DNA of 44,852 nucleotides, from assembly GCF_023243045.1 (NCBI RefSeq), contig NZ_JALKFX010000076.1:1-44852 (forward strand), given 5' to 3'. Shown here piece by piece: positions 1 to 7,938 of the stretch. How positions within the stretch are numbered: position 1 is the stretch's first letter; every line of letters starts with the position of its first letter. Position numbers and translations under genes: made by a program. The notes below the pieces were generated by a model. That model made no database searches. It saw only the letters and a list, made by a program, of their open reading frames with translations, and had not been told where the DNA came from. The stretch comes from Frankia sp. AgB32. GTDB lineage: Bacteria > Actinomycetota > Actinomycetes > Frankiales > Frankiaceae.

Positions 1-160
1 CGACATCAACACCCACAAACCCCACACAACCGTGTGAGACCCACGAGCATCGTGTCCAAAGGAATCCCTCACAACCACAACCAGCCACACCCCCACAAAC
101 CGTGGAAGCACAACCAGTCAGGCCATGAACGGGGTCAAACATATTTGGCACTGACAATCG
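1..160 (-). other. Distal part of a probable rRNA operon leader
   Basis: This segment lies downstream of the boxA element on the minus strand, so it should be the transcribed leader between boxA and a 16S rRNA gene beyond the left edge. No 16S start and no convincing ORF is visible here. A TTGACC-like hexamer (133-138) has no good partner. Assignment rests on the promoter and boxA arrangement beside it. Confidence 0.45.
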
Positions 161-182
161 GCACGCTGTTGAGTTCTCAAGG
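161..182 (-). promoter_or_regulatory. boxA-type rRNA antitermination element
   Basis: On the minus strand this reads CTTGAGAACTCAACAGCGTGC, close to the actinobacterial rrn boxA (TTTGAGAACTCAATAGTG in mycobacteria). It lies about 50 bases downstream of the nearest minus-strand promoter, as expected for an rRNA leader where Nus factors load. The rRNA genes themselves are not in the window. Confidence 0.7.
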
Positions 183-233
183 AGCAGGCGCAACCAGCTC
201 GCTGCCGTTTTGGCTTTGCTCTGGCGCTTCTTT

Positions 234-262
234 AATTTACCGGCCGTTTCGGTCGGTGTCAA
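234..262 (-). promoter_or_regulatory. rrn promoter P1 (proximal, sigma70-like)
   Basis: Minus strand: a perfect TTGACA -35 box (257-262), a 17-base spacer, and TAAATT as -10 (234-239). The following bases (AAAG) are low in GC. It reads left toward boxA and the presumed rRNA operon. It lies on the first copy of a 95-bp-spaced direct repeat. Confidence 0.75.
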
Positions 263-328
263 ATCGCTGTTTTGTCTGCGATGTAGACCCGGTCGAGCTG
301 GCTTTTTGCTTTGTTATGGTGCTTCTTT

Positions 329-357
329 AACTTACCGGCCGTTTCGGTTGGTGTCAA
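329..357 (-). promoter_or_regulatory. rrn promoter P2 (duplicate of P1)
   Basis: Minus strand: TTGACA (352-357), 17-base spacer, TAAGTT (329-334). It lies exactly 95 bases upstream of P1 with nearly identical spacer sequence, so the pair arose by duplication. Tandem promoters are usual for rRNA operons. Confidence 0.75.
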
Positions 358-415
358 ATCGCCGTGTTGTGTGCGATATGGACCCAGTCGATGTGGCGTT
401 TTGTTGCGCGCTCGA

Positions 416-439
416 ATCAACATGGTATTTCATGTTGAT
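416..439. repeat. Perfect 9-bp inverted repeat between P3 and P2
   Basis: Arms ATCAACATG (416-424) and CATGTTGAT (431-439) flank a 6-base loop. It lies between promoter P3 and promoter P2, so it would be a hairpin in the P3 transcript or a dimer operator upstream of P2. It has no T-tract. Confidence 0.6.
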
Positions 440-455
440 TTCGTGCGATGTCGCC

Positions 456-485
456 AAGTTACAGGCTTTGGCTTGATTGTGTCAA
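456..485 (-). promoter_or_regulatory. rrn promoter P3 (distal)
   Basis: Minus strand: TTGACA (480-485), 18-base spacer, TAACTT (456-461). The sequence around it differs from P1 and P2 except for the TTTGACA core, so it is not part of the recent duplication. Confidence 0.6.
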
Positions 486-489
486 ATCG

Positions 490-1171
490 TCCCAGCCGCT
501 GGATTTCTCCGAAGGAGGCTGATGATTGCCACTTTCACACCTTATCGCACCGTCCGCGGCCCGTTTCCTCGGGGGGTCTGTGCCCCCTCGGAGGAGATTT
601 GGTCCTGCGCGACATCGAGCTCGAAAGCTCAGTGGGCGACGAAGGAGAACTATACACGAGAAGAGCCGCTGCGCACGGGCGCAGGGCGATAACTTTCCGC
701 CACCATCGATGAACGGTGGGCCACGGGCCCGGCAGGATGCGCCGTGGACCGTGTTCCGGTCTTGCCCACCCACACCGAGGTGAGCCGCTACCACCAGGTC
801 CAACGCCTCGTTGGCCGGCGCCGTTCCCGCTGCTGGAGCCCGTCCGCTGGCGAGCCCTGGTTACTGTTCTTCCCGCCCTCGCCGGCGCCAAACATCTCGA
901 TGCCCGGCAGTGCGCGGCACGGGGGCGCGGACACAGGTGCCGGCGCGGGAGGGCTGTCGACGCGACGCGGGCGCGCCCCGGTCCCTGTGCCGGACTCCGT
1001 TCCGTGCGGCACCGGTGGCGGCGCGGGCCCCCACCCCTGCTACCGCGCCAGGCAGGCCCCACGGCAGGAGCAGGAGGTGTCGACCAGGCCGGCACCACCG
1101 TGCTGGGATGGGTTCACTCCTCGGCCGGCAGCCGCGGTGAGCGACGGCCGACACGGCGGGGGGCGGACCAC
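490..1171. other. Intergenic region without a recognised gene
   Basis: About 680 bases between the rrn promoters and mftE. Open frames here give low-complexity Arg/Pro/Ala-rich translations with no recognisable domain. A TATACA hexamer at 651-656 (TATAGT on the other strand at 649-654) could be a -10 box in either direction, but no good -35 accompanies it. The rest is plain GC-rich sequence. Confidence 0.5.
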
Positions 1172-2020
1172 GTGGTGACTCTCGGCCGGGCCGCCTGGCC
1201 GGACCTCGCCGGCGCACGACCCGTCCTCGTCCTGCCACTCGGCAGCACGGAGCAGCACGGCCCGCACCTGCCTCTGGACACCGACACCCGGATCGCCGAC
1301 GCGGTCGCCCTGGGGCTCGCCGAACGACTGGCCCCCCTGCTGGTCGCGCCCGCGCTGGCGTTCGGTGCCAGTGGGGAGCACGCCGGCTTCCCCGGCACGC
1401 TGTCGCTGGGCACCGAGGTGCTCGGCCGGGCGCTCGTCGAACTCGTCCGGTCGGCCGACGACACGGCGGCCGGCGTGTTCGTGGTCAACGGACACGGCGG
1501 GAACGCGGACGCGCTGCGCGCGGCCGGCCGGGTGCTGGCGGCGGAGGGCCGACCCCTGCGGGTGTGGACGCCCACCGTGGCGCTCTCGCGGACCGCCGGC
1601 GTGCCCGGCGCCGCCGGTGACCTGCACGCCGGCCGCGCGGAGACGTCCCTGCTGCTCCACCTCGCCCCCGACCTGGTGCGGCTGGACCAGGCGCGGGCCG
1701 GGCCCATGCCGGCGCTCGCCGATCTCGTCGCCCGGGGCGTCGCCGCGCTCAGCCCGTCGGGGATCCTCGGCGACCCGACCGGCGCGTCCGCCGCCGAGGG
1801 CGCCCGCCTGCTCGACGCCTACCTGCGCGACGCCACCGAGCACCTGCGGCGCTGGGCCGGACACCTGGGCCCGTGCGCGCCGCGACCCATCGCCCAGCCA
1901 GCCGTCGTCCAGCCAGCAGAGGGCCCGCAAGCCGAGGACTCGCCGGTTGAGGATCCGCCGGTTGATCCGCGGGCGGCGGCGACCCGGCCCACTCCCCCGT
2001 CGACCGAGAGGTTCGCATGA
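1172..2020 (+). CDS. mftE: Creatininase-family peptidase MftE (mycofactocin maturation)
   Basis: Creatininase fold. In mycofactocin biosynthesis MftE removes the bulk of the MftA precursor to free the modified C-terminal Val-Tyr dipeptide. Metal-site motifs are present: GSTEQHGPHLPLDTDTR (E27, H29, D36), NGHGGN (106-111), and DLHAGRAETS (H152, E157). The stretch FGASGEHAGFPGTLSLGTE fits MftE better than creatinine amidohydrolase. The frame is open from an ATG at 716, but the 150 residues before GTG 1172 are low complexity; starting at GTG 1172 (or 1175) puts the first conserved strand about 17 residues in, as in relatives. The C-terminal 50 residues are a Pro/Glu-rich tail. The stop overlaps the SDR gene by four bases, so the two are probably translated together. 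No mftA, B, C, D or F is in the window. Family call confident; start uncertain. Confidence 0.85.
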   Translation: MVTLGRAAWPDLAGARPVLVLPLGSTEQHGPHLPLDTDTRIADAVALGLAERLAPLLVAPALAFGASGEHAGFPGTLSLGTEVLGRALVELVRSADDTAAGVFVVNGHGGNADALRAAGRVLAAEGRPLRVWTPTVALSRTAGVPGAAGDLHAGRAETSLLLHLAPDLVRLDQARAGPMPALADLVARGVAALSPSGILGDPTGASAAEGARLLDAYLRDATEHLRRWAGHLGPCAPRPIAQPAVVQPAEGPQAEDSPVEDPPVDPRAAATRPTPPSTERFA

Positions 2021-2820
2021 CGCCCGGCCCCGACACACCGGCCGAAGCCGCCCCCGTTGCCCTGGTGACCGGCGCCGCCCGCGGGCTCGGCGCGGCGGTC
2101 GCCGCCGCCCTCGACGCGGCCGGCCACCGCCTCGTCCTCGTCGACCGGGCGCTGCCCGGCACACCCGCCGCGGGGTACCCCTACTCGACCGCGCGGGAGC
2201 TCGACGCCGTCGCCGGCCGCTGCCGGGACGCGATCGCGGTGCCGGCGGACGTGGGTCGGCAGGCCGACGTGGACGCGGCCGTCGCCGCCGCCCTCGAGCG
2301 TTACGGCCGGCTCGACGTCGCCGTCGCCGCCGCCGGGATCATCGCGGGCGGCCCGCCGGTCTGGGAGACCGACGACGAAAGCTGGCAGGCCCTGCTCGGC
2401 GCCAACCTCACGGGTGTGTTCCACGTCATCCGGGCCGCGGTCCCGCACCTGCTCGCGGCGAGGGCCGGACGGTTCGTCGCCGTCTCCTCGGCCGCCGGGA
2501 CCCGTCCGCTGCCGCGACTGGCGGCCTACTCCGCGAGCAAGCACGGTGTCGTGGGTCTCGTGCGCAGCCTGGCCGCCGACCTCACCGGCACGTCGGTGAC
2601 CGCGAACGTCGTCTGCCCCGGGTCGATGGACACCACCATGCTGCTCGAGTCGGCCCGGATCTACGACCTGGCGGACGCCGGCGACTTCGCCGGCCACGCG
2701 TACCTGCGGCGACTGCTGCGGCCCGAGGAGGTCGCGGCGGCCGTCGCCTTCCTGTGTTCCCCCGCCGCCAGCGCGATGACCGGCTCGGTCCTGGCCGTCG
2801 ACGGGGGTTTCACCGGCTGA
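2017..2820 (+). CDS. SDR-family mycofactocin-linked oxidoreductase
   Basis: Short-chain dehydrogenase of 267 residues. It has the glycine-rich nucleotide motif TGAARGLG (18-25), an AAAG segment near 104-107 in place of NNAG, catalytic Ser157/158, and YSASK (Tyr171, Lys175). The insert GYPYSTARELDAVAG (53-67) after the second strand is typical of the SDR subfamily found with mycofactocin genes. These enzymes hold NAD(H) tightly and are thought to pass electrons to mycofactocin instead of free NAD. The start ATG overlaps the mftE stop (ATGA), which indicates translational coupling and supports the mycofactocin link. The substrate, probably an alcohol, cannot be read from the sequence. Confidence 0.85.
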   Translation: MTPGPDTPAEAAPVALVTGAARGLGAAVAAALDAAGHRLVLVDRALPGTPAAGYPYSTARELDAVAGRCRDAIAVPADVGRQADVDAAVAAALERYGRLDVAVAAAGIIAGGPPVWETDDESWQALLGANLTGVFHVIRAAVPHLLAARAGRFVAVSSAAGTRPLPRLAAYSASKHGVVGLVRSLAADLTGTSVTANVVCPGSMDTTMLLESARIYDLADAGDFAGHAYLRRLLRPEEVAAAVAFLCSPAASAMTGSVLAVDGGFTG

Positions 2821-2916
2821 GCTGCCCCGGCCGCGGACAGCCGCCGCCGTCCGGGGAACCACTTGTGCCGGGAGCGCTCCCCGCACGGGTGACACCCCCG
2901 CGCCGGCGGGGTCCGG

Positions 2917-3969
2917 TCAGACCGGGTCGTCGTCCGACCAGCCGTACCGGTCCGGCGCCAGGACGAAGGCCGCGGCGCCGCGCAGCGCGCCGCCGGCCGG
3001 GTCGGCGCTGGGCATGATCCGCAGCCGACGGGCGAACGCCAGTCCCGCATGGCGCCGGAACGACCCGCCGACGGCCTCCCAGAAGATCGGGCCGGACTGG
3101 GCGAACCCGCCCGCCACAACCGCGGCGTCCAGATCGAGCAGGCTCGCGCAGGACGCGAGGCCGGCGCCGACCGCCGCACCGGCCCGGACCAGCTCCGCGC
3201 GGGCCACCGCGTCGCCGGCGGCAGCGGAGCGGGCCAGCGCCTGGCCGTCGGCGATCTCACCCGGCGCCGGGTTCCAGCCGGCCGCCAGGGCGCGCCGCAC
3301 GGAGTGCGGGCCCGCGGCGATGGCCTCGACGCAGCCCTGGCCGCCGCAGGGACACGGCGGCCCGTCGGCCTCGACCACCACGTGACCGATGTGCCCCGCG
3401 TTGCCGGAACCCCCGTGCAGCAGCCGGTCGCCCAGCACCAGCCCGCCGCCGACCCCGGTCGAGACGGTGACGGCGAGCAGGTTGCGCACGCCTCGCCCGG
3501 CCCCGGACCAGTGCTCGCCGGCGGCGAGTGCGATCCCGTCGTTGTGCACCCGCACGGGCAGGTCGGCGTAGAGCTCCCCCAGCCGGGCCCGCAGCGGGAA
3601 GTCCCGCCACGCGGGGATGTTCAGCGGCGACACCTCGCCCACCGGCCAACGCATCGGCCCCGCGCAGCCGCAGCCGATCCCCGCCAGCTCCGCGCCAGTC
3701 ATCCCGGCCGCGGCCAGGGCCTGCTCGGCGCAGTCCCGCACCGCCCCGAACACCGCCTCCGCGGAGGGCTCCCCCGCCGCCACGGCATCCGCGGGGGGGG
3801 CGGGCACGGGGCGGCGCGCCGTACCCCGCAGCGTTCCGGTCACGTCGACGACGGCAGCCGCGATCTTGGTTCCGCCGATGTCGAGCGCGAGCGCGCACGC
3901 CGACGCGGACAGGCGCGGGGAGTCCGCGGAGTCCGCGGGAGCCGCTGACACCGGCGGCGGAGACGACAT
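2917..3969 (-). CDS. ROK-family sugar kinase (glucokinase-like)
   Basis: 350 residues. The N-terminal phosphate loop LDIGGTKIAAAVVD (about 29-42), the sugar-binding HNDG segment, STGVGGG, and the ROK zinc signature GHIGHV...CPCGGQGCVEAIAAG are all present. ROK kinases phosphorylate glucose or related sugars in the cytosol; there is no HTH domain, so this is a kinase and not a NagC/XylR-type repressor. Glucokinase is the most likely role and would suit the glycogen genes in the window, but N-acylhexosamine or fructose kinase is possible. The first 25 residues are Ser/Pro-rich and dispensable, so the start could be internal. An AAAGG-like site lies about 14 bases before ATG 3969. It follows etfA on the same strand but is separated from it by a strong hairpin. 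Confidence 0.85.
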   Translation of the reverse strand: MSSPPPVSAAPADSADSPRLSASACALALDIGGTKIAAAVVDVTGTLRGTARRPVPAPPADAVAAGEPSAEAVFGAVRDCAEQALAAAGMTGAELAGIGCGCAGPMRWPVGEVSPLNIPAWRDFPLRARLGELYADLPVRVHNDGIALAAGEHWSGAGRGVRNLLAVTVSTGVGGGLVLGDRLLHGGSGNAGHIGHVVVEADGPPCPCGGQGCVEAIAAGPHSVRRALAAGWNPAPGEIADGQALARSAAAGDAVARAELVRAGAAVGAGLASCASLLDLDAAVVAGGFAQSGPIFWEAVGGSFRRHAGLAFARRLRIMPSADPAGGALRGAAAFVLAPDRYGWSDDDPV

Positions 3970-4050
3970 CGCTATCTGAACACCTTTCGCTGACTAATCA
4001 GGCGCCGGCGCCGGCGCTGTCCGGCCCGCGACCGCGACCTCGAACTGACA

Positions 4051-4096
4051 ACGGCCGGGCTCCAGCCTCGTCCGGGGACGGGTGGAGTCCGGCCGT
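4051..4096 (-). terminator. Hairpin terminator after etfA
   Basis: Minus strand: ACGGCCGG-A-CTCCA pairs with TGGAG-C-CCGGCCGT around an 18-base loop, giving 13 paired bases with one mismatch. There is no U-run, as is common in high-GC actinobacteria. It should separate etfBA from the ROK gene. Confidence 0.65.
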
Positions 4097-4118
4097 GGTA
4101 CAGCCAGGCGAGCCTGCT

Positions 4119-4186
4119 CAGCCGGCCTGTCTGGTCAGCCGGCCTGTCTGGTCAGCCGGCCTGTCTGGTCAGCCGGCCTGTCTGGT
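4119..4186. repeat. Four tandem 17-bp repeats at the 3' end of etfA
   Basis: Four exact copies of CAGCCGGCCTGTCTGGT, followed by the start of a fifth (CAGCC) inside etfA. The array begins at the etfA stop codon (4186-4188) and runs into the 3' untranslated region. The unit length is not a multiple of three, so expansion into the gene would shift the frame. Confidence 0.9.
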
Positions 4187-5148
4187 CAGCCAGCCTTGTG
4201 CTTACCGATCTCCTCGGTGAGCTGCGGGACGACGTTGAACAGGTCACCGACCAGGCCGTAGTCCGCGAACTCGAAGATCGGCGCCTCGGGGTCCTTGTTG
4301 ACCGCGACGATCGTCTTGGACGTCTGCATACCGGCCCGGTGCTGGATGGCGCCGGAGATGCCGACCGCGATGTAGAGCTGCGGCGAGACGGTCTTGCCGG
4401 TCTGGCCGACCTGGTTCTGGTGCGGGTACCAGCCGGCGTCGGTCGCGGCGCGCGACGCTCCGACGGCGGCACCGAGGGTGTCGGCCAGCTTCTCCACCAG
4501 CGCGAAGTGCTCGGCGGCACCGAGTCCACGGCCGCCGGAGACGACGACCTGCGCCTCGGTGAGGTCCGGGCGACCGGACTTCGCCTCGACCACCCGGTCG
4601 ACGATCTTCGCGCCCTTGGCGGCGTCGCTGACCGCGACGTCGACGATCTGCTCGGCCGGCGTGCCCGGCGCGGCCTCGGGGGCGGTGGAGTTCGGCCGCA
4701 CGACGACGACCGGGACGCCCTTGGTGACCTTGGACGTGACGATCGTCGAACCGCCGAAGATGCCCTGGGTGGCGACGAGGTCGGCGCTCAGTGCGGTGGC
4801 GTCCCAGATGAGACCGGAGTCGATCCGGGCCGCGACCCGGGCGGCGATCTCCCGGGAGTCCGCCGTCGCGGCGACCAGGACGGCGACCGGCGACGCCGCA
4901 CCGACGAGGTTCGCGAGCACCTCGGCGGCGGGGCCGCCGCCGTACCCGGCGATGTCGTCGGACTCCGCGACGTACACCTTGGCGGCCCCGTACGTGGCCA
5001 GGTACTCCTTCGCCTTGGCGTAGGTGCCCGGCGCGCCGAGGAACACCGCCGCCGGCTCGCCGAACGCGCGGGCGAGCGTCAGCAACTCGGCGGTGACCTT
5101 CTTCGGCTCGCCGTCGGCGTGCTCGACGAGAACGAGAACTTCAGCCAT
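4186..5148 (-). CDS. etfA: Electron transfer flavoprotein alpha subunit
   Basis: EtfA, 320 residues, the family's usual length. It binds FAD between its C-terminal domain and EtfB and carries electrons from acyl-CoA and other dehydrogenases to the respiratory chain via ETF:quinone oxidoreductase. FAD motifs are intact: GGRGLG (205-210), [10 protein letters not shown] (231-240), [25 protein letters not shown] (246-270) and [19 protein letters not shown] (284-302). The N-terminal domain (1-190) is the usual pseudo-Rossmann half. It lies 12 bases downstream of etfB, so the two form one operon. Its stop codon sits at the edge of a 17-bp tandem array. Confidence 0.97.
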   Translation of the reverse strand: MAEVLVLVEHADGEPKKVTAELLTLARAFGEPAAVFLGAPGTYAKAKEYLATYGAAKVYVAESDDIAGYGGGPAAEVLANLVGAASPVAVLVAATADSREIAARVAARIDSGLIWDATALSADLVATQGIFGGSTIVTSKVTKGVPVVVVRPNSTAPEAAPGTPAEQIVDVAVSDAAKGAKIVDRVVEAKSGRPDLTEAQVVVSGGRGLGAAEHFALVEKLADTLGAAVGASRAATDAGWYPHQNQVGQTGKTVSPQLYIAVGISGAIQHRAGMQTSKTIVAVNKDPEAPIFEFADYGLVGDLFNVVPQLTEEIGKHKAG

Positions 5149-5160
5149 CGAACAAACCCC

Positions 5161-5946
5161 TCAGATGAGCTTCTGCGCGGCGAGGAAGCCGGCGATCTTC
5201 GTTCCGCCGTCGCCCTCGTCCTTGACGATCGTTCCGCTGGACCGGGGCGGCGCGGGCACGGCCGTCACGACCGAGGTGGCGGCGCCGGCGAGACCGACCG
5301 AGGCGGCGTCGAGGCCGGCGTCGGCGGCGGACAGGGTCGTCAGCGGCTTCTTCTTCGCCGCCATGATGCCCTTGAACGAGGGGTACCGCGGCTGGTTGAT
5401 CTTCTCGACGACGCTGACCACGGCGGGCAGGCTCGCCTCGACGAGGGCGTAGCCGTTGTCGGCCTGCCGCTCGATCGTGACCTTGCTCGCGGCCGGGTCG
5501 ACCGTCACCTTGCGGGCCTGGGTGAGCTGCGGCAGGCCGAGCCGCTCCGCCAGCAGGGCACCGATGACGCCGCCACGGGCGTCCGATGCCTCGGAGGAGG
5601 TGATGACGAGGTCCGGGGACAGCGTCGAAATCACCTTGGCGAGCGCCGCGGAGGTGGCCAGCGCGTCCGACCCGTGCAGCGAGTCGTCCGTGAGGTGCAC
5701 GGCCTTGTCGGCGCCCATCGACAGCGCCTTGCGGATCGTCTCGACCGCCTTGGCCGGCCCCATGGTGACGACGGTGACCTCACCGCCGTGGGCTTCCTTG
5801 ATCTTCAGGGCCTCTTCGACCCCGTACTCGTCCATCTCGTTCATGACGTTGTCGACGCTCTTGCGGTCGACTGTCTTGTCCGCGGCATCGAGCTTCTTTT
5901 CCGCCCAGGTATCGGGAACCTGCTTGACGGTAACGACGATGTTCAC
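5161..5946 (-). CDS. etfB: Electron transfer flavoprotein beta subunit
   Basis: EtfB, 261 residues from the GTG at 5946, which is preceded by GGAGG nine bases upstream; the open frame extends further but the family begins with the strand NIVVTVKQVPDTW, right after this start. EtfB binds the structural AMP and, with EtfA, forms the soluble electron carrier for fatty-acid and amino-acid oxidation. The recognition-loop region (about 185-205) reads ASLPAVVSVVEKINQPRYPSFKGIMAAKKKP, with the leucine of the dehydrogenase-anchoring loop. First gene of the etfBA operon. The enoyl-CoA hydratase at 9.1-9.9 kb suits the same beta-oxidation role but is not in the operon. Confidence 0.96.
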   Translation of the reverse strand: MNIVVTVKQVPDTWAEKKLDAADKTVDRKSVDNVMNEMDEYGVEEALKIKEAHGGEVTVVTMGPAKAVETIRKALSMGADKAVHLTDDSLHGSDALATSAALAKVISTLSPDLVITSSEASDARGGVIGALLAERLGLPQLTQARKVTVDPAASKVTIERQADNGYALVEASLPAVVSVVEKINQPRYPSFKGIMAAKKKPLTTLSAADAGLDAASVGLAGAATSVVTAVPAPPRSSGTIVKDEGDGGTKIAGFLAAQKLI

Positions 5947-6464
5947 GCCTAGGGGCCTCCGTAGCCAACATCGGATGTCAGTGCTCTTGACATCGTCGCA
6001 TCTGGGGCGCTTGCGCGCCCGATGATCGGTGGCGTGACGAGGGCCGCACCGAGCCCCTGACCTGGACGGTCGGACCGGACACCGACAGCAACTACACGCC
6101 GTCACCGAGGCTAGTCCGTGCACCTCGCCGGAGCCATCCCCAGTGACCGGGGTATCACCCCGCCCTCCGGGGCTCCCCCGCGGCGACCCGCGTCCCTCGA
6201 ACGGCCGGACGTGGCTGCACGTGCAGAATATCCTGCATAGGCGAGTGCAAATGAGCCGGCCGACTCGATAGCGTGTTCCTGCGGAAAAGGGAACCAATCA
6301 TCACGCTAGAACAAGAGTCCGGAGTCCCGGACGAGGCGTGCATTCCGTCCTCCTTGTGCACACCCTCTTCCCCTGTTCACGGCGCACCAACTACTTTCTG
6401 CCTTATGCGGTGAACATTGCGCAACCACCGCTACTCAGGTCGCTCATACTTCGACGGGGGAAAG
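5947..6464. promoter_or_regulatory. Divergent control region, etfB / regulator
   Basis: About 520 bases between two divergent genes; it should hold promoters for both. The clearest structure is a 12-bp perfect palindrome CTGCACGTGCAG (6215-6226), whose right half re-pairs with CTGCA at 6232-6236 across an AATATC centre (6222-6236). These nested palindromes look like an operator. No unambiguous -35/-10 pair was found and no coding region is supported. Confidence 0.5.
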
Positions 6465-7850
6465 ATGTCGAACACGCCACCGGAAGATCCTTCAGTAAGT
6501 ACGATGTTCGCCCGCCTTCTCCGCGAGGCCGGAGTCTCCGACACCCGCTTCGCCTGCCTGGTCAACGCCCGTGCGCGGCAGCAGCGCCAGGTCGAGCTGG
6601 GCCTCGCCCGCACCACGGTCGGTCACTGGCGGCGCGGCATGCGCCCACGAGATCCAATGGTCGCCGAACTCGCGGCCGCCGAGATGTCGGCCGCGCTGGG
6701 TTATCCCGTCCTTCCGGCCGACCTCGGTTGGCGCGGAGAGTCGTACCGCAATGACGACCTGGGGCTCACTGGCGCAAATGCCCCTGTTGAGACACTACGG
6801 ACACTTACTGGCCTTTCGGGACGAGACATGCGTCGACGTGACCTTTTGCAGGAGGGAACCGCTTTCATCGCAACCGCTTTCGCCGACCCGGTTCTGTCCA
6901 GCCTCACCGGCGTCGTCGACCGGATCGGCCGGACCGAGCAGCCGGCGGTCGGCGGCGGAGCCCTCGTCCGCGATGTCACCGCGACCTTCCGCACCCTCGA
7001 CGCCAAGTTCGGCAGCGCGGAGATCCGCCCGCAGGTCATCAGCTTCCTGCACGACCAGACCCGGGCGGCCCGCGACCGCCGCCCCGACCCGGACCTGTTC
7101 AGCGCCCTGGCCGAGCTCACCCAGTTCAGCGGCTGGCTCGCCCAGGACAGCAAACGCCACGCGCTCGCGCAGCGCTACTACATCCAGGCGCTCAGCCTCG
7201 CCGAGCACGCCGGAGACCACATGCTCGCCGGCCGCGTGCTGTCGGGGATGAGCGACCAGGCCGCCCAGCTCAAGCACCCCCGTCAGAGCCTGGCGCTGGC
7301 CCGCGCCGCGCTGAACCGTTCCCACCGGCACTCCACCAACACCGTGCGGGCGATGCTCTACGACAAGCACGCCTGGGCGTTGGCCCGCAACGGGGACGAG
7401 GCCGGCTGCCGGCAGGCCCTGGACCTGATGGACGACGCGATCGACAGCAGCGACGGGGAGGAGTCCCCGTCCTGGGCGGGCCACTACAACCGGGGTGACG
7501 CCGCGGAATGCCGCGGGCACTGCCTGCTGCTGCTCCAGCGCTCCCAGGAAGCCACCACGAACCTGCTGGCGGCTCGCGCCCTGCAGGGCGACGCCCGGGC
7601 CCGGACCCGCAGCTACGCCGAGGCGGACCTGGCCCTGACCTATCTGCTCGGTCCCAGCCCGGATCTGGAGGGCGCGCTGGAGGCCGGCTACCGGGCGGTC
7701 GGCGTCGCCGGGCAGATCACCTCGCAGCGCATCACCGACAAGCTGACACAGCTCGACCAGGAGCTCGGCAGCCACCACACCGTGGCCGTGCGGGAGTGGC
7801 GGGAGCGGACCCGGCCACTGCTCGCCGCCACCGCGGCCAGCCCTGTCTGA
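6465..7850 (+). CDS. NsdA-like XRE/TPR transcriptional regulator
   Basis: 461 residues from ATG 6465, which has GGGGG five to nine bases upstream; an in-frame TTG at 6417 is less likely. The N-terminal 80 residues form a divergent XRE helix-turn-helix (MFARLLREAGVSDTRFACLV, then ARTTVGHWRRGMRPRD). The rest, from about 170, is alpha-helical repeats of the TPR kind (FSGWLAQDSKRHALAQRYY, ALSLAEHAGDHMLAGRVLSG). This layout matches the NsdA group of actinobacterial regulators, which affect sporulation and secondary metabolism in Streptomyces. Its own role is unknown. The palindromes about 240 bases upstream could be an autoregulatory site. Short AT-richer patches with rare CTA/CTT codons occur around 6780-6850. 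Confidence 0.75.
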   Translation: MSNTPPEDPSVSTMFARLLREAGVSDTRFACLVNARARQQRQVELGLARTTVGHWRRGMRPRDPMVAELAAAEMSAALGYPVLPADLGWRGESYRNDDLGLTGANAPVETLRTLTGLSGRDMRRRDLLQEGTAFIATAFADPVLSSLTGVVDRIGRTEQPAVGGGALVRDVTATFRTLDAKFGSAEIRPQVISFLHDQTRAARDRRPDPDLFSALAELTQFSGWLAQDSKRHALAQRYYIQALSLAEHAGDHMLAGRVLSGMSDQAAQLKHPRQSLALARAALNRSHRHSTNTVRAMLYDKHAWALARNGDEAGCRQALDLMDDAIDSSDGEESPSWAGHYNRGDAAECRGHCLLLLQRSQEATTNLLAARALQGDARARTRSYAEADLALTYLLGPSPDLEGALEAGYRAVGVAGQITSQRITDKLTQLDQELGSHHTVAVREWRERTRPLLAATAASPV

Positions 7851-7892
7851 CCCGCCCCGACCCGGGCTGACGTCGGCCCGTCCGTGGCCCCG

Positions 7893-7938
7893 GCCGGCGG
7901 CAACGGTGCGCGCCACCGGCGCCACCGTTGCCGCCGGC
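7893..7938. terminator. 16-bp perfect inverted repeat
   Basis: Arms GCCGGCGGCAACGGTG (7893-7908) and CACCGTTGCCGCCGGC (7923-7938) with a 14-base loop, 43 bases after the regulator's stop. This would be a very stable hairpin and most likely terminates the regulator transcript. No T-run follows. Confidence 0.65.

Larger units (their letters stand above)
223..396. repeat. Tandem 79-bp direct repeat carrying P1 and P2
   Basis: Two 79-bp copies (223-301 and 318-396), offset by 95 bp, differ at about 11 positions by eye. Each holds one complete promoter. The -35 and -10 boxes and the spacer are better conserved than the flanks, which suggests selection on promoter function. Confidence 0.8.

Noticed and set aside
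563-592. Apparent G-run/C-run hairpin in the mftE upstream region
   Set aside because: Only five pairs form before mismatches; the flanking CCTCGG/CTCGG are direct, not inverted, copies.
716-1171. A longer mftE starting at ATG 716
   Set aside because: The extra 152 residues are low-complexity Arg/Pro/Gly sequence with no counterpart in MftE and no ribosome site at 716.
4119-4186. CRISPR array
   Set aside because: The 17-bp copies are directly adjacent with no spacers; it is a simple tandem repeat.
4198-5952. A 584-residue plus-strand frame opposite etfBA
   Set aside because: It is an antisense shadow of two well-conserved genes, with no domain of its own.
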